Below are positions 54,641 through 64,000 of a stretch of 64,000 bases of DNA, piece after piece. The notes below the pieces were generated by a model. The model was not told the origin of the DNA. It ran no database searches and was given only the letters and a program-made list of their open reading frames with translations. The position numbers were made by a program, and so were the translations under genes. The stretch is from positions 8,112,501 to 8,176,500 of the forward strand of contig NC_053195.1 of NCBI RefSeq assembly GCF_905163445.1. The letters are read 5' to 3'. Source of the DNA: Pararge aegeria. Lineage: Eukaryota; Arthropoda; Insecta; Lepidoptera; Nymphalidae. Numbering within the stretch: the first letter of the stretch is position 1; each line of letters begins with the position of its first letter.

Positions 54641-56742
54641 GTAGAAAAGCTTTGCAAACGGTCAAAAGTTTTTTTTTGTTCTTTTGACTCTTCATTTTAT
54701 GAGATGTCTTCGAGCGAACTAAAATGGCGTTCACAACATTGTGACACAACATCAAAGTAATGTGCGATCTGAATCAATTCGCTACTTCTTGCGATGCGTC
54801 GAACAAGCTCGTAGCGATTTCACATTTTTAATTATAGCCTTTCCTATTTTAACCATTCATTACATAGTACTTTTACCTATTGGTGTGTATGAATTTAATA
54901 TTATTCACACATTCAGTTTTGATTCCGAGATGAATCCTAATATTGCTATTTCGAAACAAATAGGTATTATAAGCTAAACCAATAACGAAAAAATATTAGA
55001 AGCACAATCAAAGACATAAACTAACTCAATAACAAAAAGTCGATTCTCAGATTTGATGTGTCTAGCAAACAGAAATACGGCAACGTTGAATTTAATATTG
55101 TCTGTTTACATTCATGTTACGAGTTTATTCTGGTGTATTTGCGATGTTATCTAATATTTTCATTCGTGATCAAATACATGATAACAGATATATTATAACG
55201 ACAGGTAAACTGTTTTCACTCCGCTTATTTACATTCAGTACAAGCAAATTTGTTTGTTTTTCGATCCTTTGGTTATGTATATCATTTCCAATTACCAGCA
55301 GTAAAGCATACAAATAAAATAAAATAAAAAAGTCTTTTCTTCAAGTTATCTTACCAACTATTGGAAAAGTCAAGTCCGTTTGTTTGTCCGTGTGACTCGA
55401 ACATGGGTTTTCAACTACCGCAAACAACAAGGCAAGAAATTGCAGTTGTATGGTTTCGGGTTTTTCAAGAATCCTTTTGAATTCGTTTACTTGTCCGAGA
55501 TAAACATTATTCTATCATTCTCTCTGATGCCAGCTTATAAAAATAGCCATGCATTGATAACAAAGGCACATAGATAGCACTTAACTTTTGATGAGTGTCA
55601 AATATGTACATAGAAGTAATAACGACAAGAAGAATAACTACAGTCATAAACTAAAGCCACGACGGTTCAAAACACGCCCGGATCTAAAAAGGTACCCATA
55701 ACAGTCTTAGCCGGTTGGTTTATTTTGTTATCACTATCTCACAGTATCATGTATCCATTCCAGCGAGCAACGTTTAAATCATGATCATTACAGTCGTAAC
55801 AAACAAAAAGACAAAGGAACAAACAAAGCGTAATTATATCCAAATCTTATATGGGATTTACTTCTTTACTTTTCACAAACAATATTAAAATGTATAAGAA
55901 AAGTCATAATTATATTGAATATGTGTCTCTTACTCAGCTTTTCCGAATAAAAAATATTTATAAATGTAAATAAAAATAAATGTCCTCAAGTGTAGATAAA
56001 AACACTATAATAAAATTATAAAACTTGCTAACCAAATTAATTTTCTATTTTGCAGATTGGTTACACCAATAAAGTCTTTCAACATATTTATAACATTTTA
56101 GTCTAAGACAATTAAATCTGACAAGTATCTAGGTGCCTAGACTACCTCTGAGGAGGTATCAGTACACTTACAGCTCGTGTTGGAAAGCGTTAATTAATTT
56201 ACTAAACTGTATTTGCTTTTCACAAACGTCGCGGTGCTCTGAAACTAACTAAGTTTAATAACAGGTAGTTCTAAACTATCTATACCATTTTTGAATGCTA
56301 GTATAATTTAACACAGTTTAATTGTGATTCGAATATATTATTATCATTTAAACCAGCATTGAATAACAATACTAAATCAAAATAAACAAATAAAGTTTAA
56401 CAAAGTGTAAAATAACAAGTACATTTTTTTATGTTCAATGTAGAATATGAATTTCATTTATGATTAGCGAGATCGTCTAGTACTTTAAATAAGTTATATT
56501 TCTCTTTTAAATAAACATTTTTATTTCACCTAAGAACAAAGTATTAAGCAGTTTAATTTTAAAGTAGTTTTTATTACTGTATTCAGGTCCTTGGATTCTT
56601 GATCCTTGCACTGATTTAAAATACCTAGACAAAAACTTTATGCTTGCTAAGCTCTCTGTAAATTTAATACAATGTTTTATTTTTTAATTGGCCACTCTTA
56701 TTAAAAATAAAATTACAGGAGATCTTTACAACAATCTATGTG
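54641..56742. other. Unique AT-rich DNA
   Basis: About 2.1 kb with no recognisable gene or repeat. Short ATG frames (54741-54977, 55114-55317, 55380-55577) lack domain features; the last lies on a faintly Helitron-like stretch (TCAAGTCCGTTTGTTTGTCC). Confidence 0.35.
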
Positions 56743-56900
56743 GTGAAGCCCGCTTCGCTTCGTCCGATGCATTTTGAACTTTCAGGATTTTTTGTACTCG
56801 CCCTATTTTAAAATCCTCCTCACCTAAAAACTCCTCATAAATAGCAATTATCCATTCTAGGGGCTTGATAGAAATCACGACTCAACACATCCACATTTAA
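56743..56900 (-). mobile_element. Possible Helitron 3' region
   Basis: GTGAAGCCCGCTTCGCTTCG then TCCGATGCATTTTG holds a GAAGCCCGCTTCG hairpin-like motif reminiscent of reversed Helitron 3' ends. No CTAG terminus. Confidence 0.3.
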
Positions 56901-57411
56901 TGAAGGTAACTCTTTGCATTTTCACTTCACTTCGCTGTATTGGACAGTACAAGGACAGGTTTAGTTATTATAATTGAGTTTTGATTATCTTAATGTAATT
57001 AATAACCCACTACCCTTAGACAAACCTAATTTATCTGAGAACGGCTTACTATGTTTTGTCTGTATATGAAAACAATTTGAACTATAAAGAGAAAAATCCT
57101 ACAATACAATGTGGATGAATAGCTACAAAATAATATCAAGAGTATTGACAAAAAGCACACGTTGTCGGTGGCCACTAATTTATTCAATGCATTAATCCAA
57201 TTATACAGTGGGCGGTAAATAAACTTTGTTAACATGTAATTAACGTGCATGCTACATTGGACCTATTATTATCAACGTTGTCATGTTGGAATTTTTTACC
57301 TTTGTATTCATCAAGGAAATTGTGTTGTACTGGTATATTTTAAAAATTTCAGTCCATTCCTGTAACTTATTAAAAATGCATATTTAAGTATTAGTATTGA
57401 AGGTCATGAGA
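56901..57411. other. Unique AT-rich DNA
   Basis: No recognisable feature. Confidence 0.4.
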
Positions 57412-57482
57412 CCATGGTGGGAATGGCGCAGTACTCTGGCTCTGCAACCTGAGTGATGGGGGTTCAAGTCCTGCTGGTCTTA
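57412..57482 (+). repeat. tRNA-like sequence (SINE head or tRNA pseudogene)
   Basis: TGGCGCAGTACTCTGGCTCT resembles a pol III A-box region, and GGTTCAAGTCC a B-box. Possible anticodon-loop TCTGCAA, but the acceptor and anticodon stems pair poorly, so it is not a functional tRNA. It touches the 3' tail of the LINE. Confidence 0.4.
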
Positions 57483-58380
57483 TTATTATGATTAATATTT
57501 TATTTATTTTATTTTATTTTATTTATTAAGGCCCAAACAGTATACTTAATACTTAAAATTAGTACAAAGAAAATAACACATACACCAATTAAGTAGCCGC
57601 TAATAAATCTAACGAATACATTAAAATTGACAGCAAACTTATAACTTAATTATGAAACTTTAGAATATGGGCTTGAGAGAAAAAAACATATTATTGACAG
57701 ATAATATAAATAAGGGAAGACCCTTATTAACAATATCCATCAAAGTGGATACGTGAAAACATAAGTAGTACTTTTACGTAGAACAATTAGAAGTTAGAAT
57801 TTAGAATAAAGATGTTTTTTTTAACTGAGCAAGAGTAAGATTAAATAAATCTAAATCCGAGAAATTATTATTATAGCTTTGAGTAGCTCTATAAATATAA
57901 CTATTAAGAGCGTATTTTGATCTGACTTAGGGCAAATAAAATAGCCTAGATTAAAGATTAGATATAATATTTTTTGGACAAACAAAACCAATTCTACTAA
58001 GTAGTTTTGGAGTGTCAATTTCATTCCTTAAAATTTTAAACAAAAAAACAATATCAAGAACCTGTCGTTGAGCCTGGAGGGGTTTCAGACAGTCTGAAGT
58101 AAATGGATTCTGCCTGGATCCCGAAAACCGATACCTCAAGTGCTTAGACAATTTGTTTTGCAAGTTATCTAACATATTAATATAAATATTGTATCTCGGA
58201 TTCCAAACAACAGAGCAATATTCCAATAATGGTCTAACCAAAGAATTGAAAAGAAGTATAAGAGTATTATAGTTTTCAAATTCTCTTCCAACTCTCATGA
58301 CAAAACCTAATAGACGGTAAGCCCTTGAAACAGTATTCTCAATATGGGTTTTGAATGTTAATTTAGAGTCAAGTGTAATT
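57483..58380 (-). mobile_element. 5'-truncated Jockey/CR1-like LINE with tail
   Basis: From right to left on the minus strand: the end of the reverse-transcriptase ORF, a 3' region, then a TTTTA-rich tail (57500-57535 on the plus strand). Similarity to the RT frame starts abruptly near 58375 next to AT-rich sequence, typical of 5' truncation during target-primed reverse transcription. Confidence 0.75.
57951..58372 (-). pseudogene. LINE reverse-transcriptase C-terminal remnant
   Basis: The minus-strand frame reads DSKLTFKTHIENTVSRAYRL and then NSLVRPLLEYCSVVWNPRYN, hallmark residues of the thumb and C-terminal part of non-LTR (Jockey/CR1/I-like) reverse transcriptases, followed by RQVLDIVFLFKILRNEID. 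The ATG at 58298 is internal, and the frame is open upstream to about 58372. A stop closes it at 57951, but the expected C-terminus continues in another frame (FSDLDLFNLTLAQLK, about 57830-57880), so a frameshift has inactivated it. No palm or endonuclease domain remains. Confidence 0.8.
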
Positions 58381-61300
58381 ATATTAATTAAAATTAAAAA
58401 TATAATTTAATTAATTAATATTGAAGGAATAGAATTAGTACCTACAGATTATTTATTAAGAAATGAAATCCTAGAGATAAATAAAGTTAACTACAATTTT
58501 GCTCCAAGGATAGATATAATTATCTCTTGAATATAAATTTTGAATTATGAATTGTACTCTAAAACTCGTCAAAACACGTGAAGGTAAGATGAAGACACTT
58601 ACATCAAGAAAAAAATTTCGAATAAAAATTCTTAGTTGATTGAAGGTAACAAACGGTCGGATTAATCATTTCTTTTTAAATTTCTTTCATTTGAGTTATT
58701 GATTTTCTGTCGGTGGTTTCAAAATAACTGACTAGTGAAGGTAAACCCCTATACTTTTCACAGGGCATTGTTTAGAAAGTAGATTCCATTATGTGTTGAC
58801 GTCCGCTGTATGAGGGTCAAAGGAGTTTGAAAAATTGTTACAATCCGCATAATTTAAAAGAAAATACTTCTTTATAAAATCTCACTTATATGGAATTGTA
58901 CGCGACCAAATCGCGAGCAACCGCTAGTAATCTAGAACAATACTACAATTTCTTCAAAATAATAGCAAATAAAGAGTGTCTACAAGCGCAAGTATCCGAG
59001 TAACAAAAACTGGGGCAGTGCGCCTCGTTTATTTGCACATAAATTGTTGGGCGGCTCTATTACTTGTTAGAATGTGATGATAATTCAATAAGGACAGTAT
59101 CTTTTAGAGTTTCGTTCTTGAAGGTTGCCTATTACTAAGCCTCCGTCTTTCCTTCCGACCCTAGCGCGGCTGTCAGTGATTTAATGAACCGTGATAGGTA
59201 CAGAGTTAAAATTTTCACGGAGTTTTATTTCTATTTATGCTGTAAGAAAAAATATAATAAAGTCGGAACTCAAAAGAAACGTTTCCTTGATCTTAATAAT
59301 TCGAATATTGTGCTATGTTTTATATTACACCTGCACAATATTGGAATTCATCAGAGTGCAAAACCGACTCGCACTTAGCCAGTTTTTACTATTACCAGTT
59401 AGACTTTAGGTAAGTACCTATATTTTGGGCTGAAACGCCTAAATACTTTTTAATATTTGCATTACGTTATCATCTTTTCAGCTGTTCCATTTTGCTGAAG
59501 GGCGTCCCACACTACACTTGACTTTACGCGGCTCTAGGAGTTTCCTGGTCGAACAGCCATCGCACCTACAGCGAGTTGTCATTGTCAATTCAACTTGCTG
59601 ATAGTTATGGTTAGGTCTGTGCCTTTAGTTCTGTCCATAGTTCTTTGTTGGAGTTTCGACACTCCACGGTCTAGTGCCATTTGTATTCAGCGGCTACTTA
59701 ATCTGTTATAATAGAAATAGCAAGGAAGACGATGCTGCGCTTCTCCGTGATATTCCCTTAATTGCCTCGATGGACACCCGCGGGAGTGGTGACAACTGCA
59801 TTCTGATCTGCCGCCACCACACGACACCAACATATTATTACGTCCAGAGGTATTCGTTTAAGGAAACGCTTAAAATGGGATACAAAATTTAAGTTGTTAT
59901 TTCCAAACAGTTCTAATATAAATACAAATTTGCAGACAAATTATTTTTTTAATGAGATCTTTGAGTTTTTATGTGACTTGCAATTCGTTGAATGGTTGCT
60001 TTTAAATTTAATGTAGAAATTGAAAGTCGTGCTTCGGAATTTCCATCAATGAGACGAGCGAAATGTTATTTTCACCGTTCATAATATACCATTTTTTGCT
60101 ACCCGCACTCGTCATTGGGTACCATTTTATAATTATCCATAACTAGCAATTACCCTCTATTTCGTTCGCGTCCAGTCTCTCATAGGTACAAAAGGTAAAA
60201 TTTTCATGCAAACCTTCATCCTCTGTTTGTCAGTGTTAAGAAATGCTTTTCTACTATTCAATTCGATAGTAACATATTAAATCAATGGTTAAATTAAACG
60301 CTGGTGTCGGTAACTTTAAGAACTTGTACTTTCATATATTTTTTTAACATCTTTTCACCACATTTTATATTAAGTTCGAATAAACCTTCCTTACTCGACA
60401 GGATCTTTCGATGCGTAATAAGTAGATACGTACATTATTCAATGGGTAACAATGATATAATTAGAATAACTTTTACTAAAAATTTAATAACTTTCAATAC
60501 CTCTTTAACATGTTTAAAGAGGTTTTAAAAGTGTGAATGCAGCAGGTTAAAATAAAATTATATGTACAATATCTAAGTAGGTACCACAAACTTTATAAAA
60601 ATAGTTCTCACATATACAAACATATAGAAAAAGGAACACGTAAAGCAGATTGAGGGGCCATTTGTGAATTCTCTTCGACATTTTTAGATAAAGGCCGATA
60701 GCACTAAAAGGGCCAATCAATTACATGATAAGATCGCGTTGACCCCTACGCTGTCGGATATTTATATGGAGCAATAGGAAATGTTGGAACGCACCCCGCA
60801 ATAAAGGAAAATGTGCGGTACTAATTCTGAATATAGCTTTGATCCAATAAATAGGTGGTATTGGGATCACTTATTTTCTTACTTACTTTCTAGAAATTTT
60901 AATTAGCTGGCAGCAAACAGCAGCAAATAACAATCCAAAGTAGGTATTAAATATCTAAAGCATATCAAAAACGTTATTTTTTACAACTTAGTTGGTTCCT
61001 CTGGCGTGAACCATATAATACAGTATTTTAACAAAATAATAACATAATCCACAGATTCCCATTCCATTTTTTATTTTTTTATTCCAAATTTTTCGTTTAA
61101 TACATTGTCATTGTCCTACAACACTAACTAAAAAAAATATTATGTTTTAGACTTTTGGTATTTGATTCCTTTATATTCCGTGATCAAATAATAACAATTT
61201 AATTCATCGATTTAAAATAATTATTAGTATCGAAATCGGTTTGTAAGTCATCTTTGTCACCGCAAACCTAAACCGCTGATATTATTAAGCGAGAAAAATA

Positions 61301-61611
61301 CCTACAGCATCAAAATTTAGCGATATTCCTAACATAGCCCGCACTCGGATCTGAGTATTTTAAACGTTGAAAGCCGTTTGCATTCACGTTTGAGCTGCTT
61401 AAGCAAGGTGGGGAAAGACTAAAAAGAGGGAAGAGTTAAAAACTTTCAAAAGAAATAAGTAGATATAGTTTCTGTCAGTTATAAATAAAAGCTCATCTTC
61501 TCATTTTAATAAAAGCGCAGTTTACACATTTTCTACTAAGACAAGAAGTAAAAAGCTTGAATACCGGACCATCTCATTTTAGAATATTCTCATAAAGAAA
61601 ATTTTCACGAA
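58381..61611. other. Unique AT-rich DNA
   Basis: About 3.2 kb with no gene I can support. 59490-59870 is GC-richer (CTACACTTGACTTTACGCGG, GTCCAGAGGTATTCG). The ATG frame 59674-59892 within it has no domain and could be an exon or retroelement relic. Confidence 0.35.
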
Positions 61612-61935
61612 GTGTCGTACAACGTTACAAAGGAAAAAAACAGGCGTCAATACACAAAGCAAAAATTCTGTTTCATTTGCAGATTTCACAGTCAGTTAAT
61701 TGACTTCGTAGCGACGCATCCAGCGCCGGATTTCCGCGACAGCCGCGCTAAACTCTTGTCATCGGAACTGCCAATTTGAACCTTCTACCCTGCGAATAAG
61801 GTCTAAATAAACTTTAAGTTAAACTAGATAAAATGTCTTTGTTCTGCTTGCAGGCATCGGCTGACCATTTTTAGTTCGCCTGCGTTCTGAATGTTTTTTT
61901 TCTTCTACTTTAGTAAGCAGTACAATTCATTTACT
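61612..61935 (+). repeat. 0.32-kb unclassified repeat J, copy 2
   Basis: Partner of 49695-50020: CAAAGGAAAAAAACAGGCGT, TTTCACAGTCAGTTAATTGA, CAGCGCCGGATTTCCGCGAC and TAGTTCGCCTGCG. Divergence is spread over the whole length, so both are old. Confidence 0.7.
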
Positions 61936-62139
61936 GGTAAACCATAAAAATCTTGGATGGGACTTGGCAGGCTATTCGCATTGAAATCTCTTTAAGATTA
62001 CAAATAGACGGACTAGATATTTATAGCTTTCTAAGCAATGATGTTATCTTTACCAGCAGCAGAGTAATAGGTAGTACTTTAATTCTAAGTAGGCAATTTT
62101 TTTTGTGGTCTATTGTGATGTTATATTACATCTACTTAT

Positions 62140-62490
62140 ACAAAGCTCAGACTCACTTAGTGGGTAGAGCTATGCTGGGAATATGTATACGTGATCAAAT
62201 AAAAAAAGAGAAGATCCGTAGAACAACCAGAGTTCCGACCGTTATAGCTCAACGATTCGCAAAACTGAAGTAGTAATGGGCGGGTAGATTGCTAGGAAAA
62301 CCGATTGACTTTTGGGTCCAAAGGTGATGCAATTGGCACCGATAAACGCAGTGTTGGTCGGGCCCCAAACGCGCTAGACAGGCGATATGAAACGAGTCTC
62401 TGTAAGCCGCTAGAAAGACAAGGAGCGTGAATTTTGAAAATCCCTACAAAAGATCTATGTACAGCAGTGGAATAATATATGTGGTGGGGA
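62140..62490 (+). mobile_element. RTE-type LINE 3' region
   Basis: The plus-strand frame encodes RAMLGICIRDQIKKEKIRR, the conserved RTE segment, then RFAKLK and a stop. Downstream it keeps the 3' end ATCCCTACAAAAGATCTATG then TACAGCAGTGGA. The ORF before 62140 is not recognisable as RTE. Confidence 0.75.
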
Positions 62491-62535
62491 CGACCCTAAC
62501 TATAATGTAGAAACCTGAACAATTTATTCGTGTAT

Positions 62536-63592
62536 GTGCGTGTGTTAGGAAATAGGGAATTACAGCACTTTATCTATGATAAACCCGATGATTATATTAA
62601 ATATATCAACAAATAATAGTTTGTATACTCATTGATAATGTATGGAAAATAGAATAATGGACTTTTGTAGACTGTCAAATAAAAGTATAGGATCTATGGC
62701 GGGAGACGCGAGTTTGACAAGTTAGATTGGCGGCAAAGAAAAGTGAGGACGGATTTAAAATTAATGAATGGAGAATAGAAGATTAAGTAAAGTATTGTGG
62801 ATAGAACGTTACAAATTGGGAATAGATGATTTATAATGGAAACGACATACTTAACGAAATATTGTTGTGACAAAACAAGAGTCGTATATACTGGTGATGG
62901 TGTTGAGATAAGTTGTTAAAAGTTGTCGGTACTATGGTTGTACCTGATGTAGCATCAGATAAGTATATCTCTTATATCCTTTGGGTTATTCAGGTATCAT
63001 ATATGGAGCCCTAGCATTATTTCATACAGATAGCTTATGTAGCATACGTTGCTCTATACAAACAATTTGTTTCAAAAGTCCTGATGTTATAAGTGATAAT
63101 AGTAGTTATGTTTGACCTGTCTTATATGTCTTGTATCAAAGGGCCTAGCGTTATAACATATGATAATGTTGTAATTGTGTTTATAAGTCTTGTTTTAATT
63201 GATTGAATAAAAGAGCAACGGTAGAGTTTCTTGCCAGTGGTCTTCTCTGCCGAAGATAGCATTCCGAACTGGTAGTAGAGTCATTTGAAGGTAATAAGTA
63301 ATATGAATTATAGAGAAGCCTAATATACAGTATTAGAGTCAGTCTAGTTGTTTTATTTCACTCCTTGGGAAGTCAGGTTTATAGAGTACAGACCCACAAC
63401 ACTGCTCTAAAGCAGGTTGGTGGGCTTTAATGATGTCTTTTATAAAATTAATACTTTAATATGAGAAACTAGGTATTTAGCTTCAATAATACTGTTAATT
63501 AATGAAAGATCTAAGTGCCATCCTGAACATTGTGGGTATTGAAGTGAATATCTGAATACCTGGGCCTTCCATTTTCTATATTTTTTTAGCAT
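62536..63592 (+). mobile_element. 1.06-kb LTR-like dispersed repeat, copy B
   Basis: Near-identical to 5881-6943, same orientation, both ending ATATTTTTTTAGCA. Unlike copy A its flanks do not show a clean short duplication (CGTG on the left, TCAG on the right). A small deletion removes part of the CAGCAGAGAACTGCC region of copy A. Confidence 0.65.
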
Positions 63593-63656
63593 CAGAAGTG
63601 GGATCCTATTCATGTCCAATTTATGCCTTTCTCTAATGCAGATTTACTTTTTTTAG

Positions 63657-63970
63657 AACCATCCCATCAAATGTGGACTAAAGAATTTGATGTTTTTGAT
63701 GATGCCTCAACTTTTTGCTGCTATGTGCTAAAACAGAAACACTCTGGAGACAAAGCACCATGCTTGTTGAAATTCTATTTAAGGATATGTGGTCCGGGGA
63801 ACCAATTAATAACCATCCCGGCAAATGTGGACATAGTACATGGTTTGATGTTTTTGATGATGTCTCAACTAATCGCTGGTATGTGCTAAAACAGAAACAC
63901 TTTGGAGACAGAGCACCAGACTTGGTAAAATTCCATTAAAGGATATGTGGTCCGGGGAACCAATTGATGT
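63657..63970 (+). repeat. Tandem duplication of a 154-158-bp unit
   Basis: Two adjacent units share AACCATCCC, TTTGATGTTTTTGATGATG, TATGTGCTAAAACAGAAACA and GGATATGTGGTCCGGGGAAC. Both encode a FDVFDD..YVLKQKH..GD.AP peptide, but in different frames. The unit spacing is not a multiple of three, which argues against a repeat protein in one frame. The array ends before the window edge. Confidence 0.75.
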
Positions 63971-64000
63971 GATATTTTTATTTATTTTTTCTTTTTGTGG

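Noticed and set aside
1..64000. CRISPR array, operon, phage or other prokaryotic system
   Set aside because: No spaced direct repeats, no tightly packed ORFs, and the SINE, LINE and Helitron content identifies insect nuclear DNA.

Overview
The window is about 64 kb of AT-rich eukaryotic nuclear DNA, most probably from a butterfly or moth. The evidence is the repeat content: several tRNA-headed SINE families of lepidopteran type, RTE-type and Jockey/CR1-like LINE fragments, Helitron ends (5'-TC, 3' hairpin then CTAG|T) and short terminal-inverted-repeat elements. One SINE family resembles the tRNA-derived SINEs reported from Heliconius (Metulj type); that match is from memory of the family and was not searched. 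The DNA reads as intergenic or long-intron sequence.

Gene content is very low. Only one reading frame looks like an ordinary host gene: a 172-codon intronless minus-strand ORF (18494-19012). It encodes a predicted single-pass membrane protein with two N-glycosylation sequons, has CpG-rich DNA upstream and a polyadenylation signal just past its stop. I do not recognise the protein. The other clear protein-coding remnant is the decayed reverse-transcriptase C-terminus of a LINE at 57.9-58.4 kb. Most other open frames run through transposon remnants or AT-rich DNA, use non-ATG starts or lack codon structure.

Layout. 0-10.5 kb: dense mosaic of RTE and Jockey-like LINE pieces, SINEs of three families and one copy of a 1.06-kb LTR-like repeat. 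10.5-18 kb: SINEs, an end-to-end nonautonomous Helitron (13794-14168), a MITE (16229-16527), a 50-bp near-perfect palindrome and a repeated 150-bp block. 18-21 kb: the host-like gene and CpG-rich unique DNA. 21-24 kb: LINE pieces and a SINE array carrying a hAT-type MITE with a perfect 8-bp target duplication. 24-39 kb: mostly unique AT-rich DNA with a few decayed repeats. 39-51 kb: SINEs, LINE 3' ends, a Helitron, a CA microsatellite and a pair of inverted unclassified repeats. 51-64 kb: unique DNA with one near-perfect 22-bp-arm hairpin, RTE fragments, the LINE remnant, the second copy of a 0.32-kb unclassified repeat, the second copy of the 1.06-kb repeat, and a short tandem duplication at the right edge.

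I found no defence system, gene cluster or CRISPR. The most useful leads are the unknown membrane-protein gene, the dispersed repeats I could not classify, and several near-perfect short palindromes that do not look like ordinary transposon ends.
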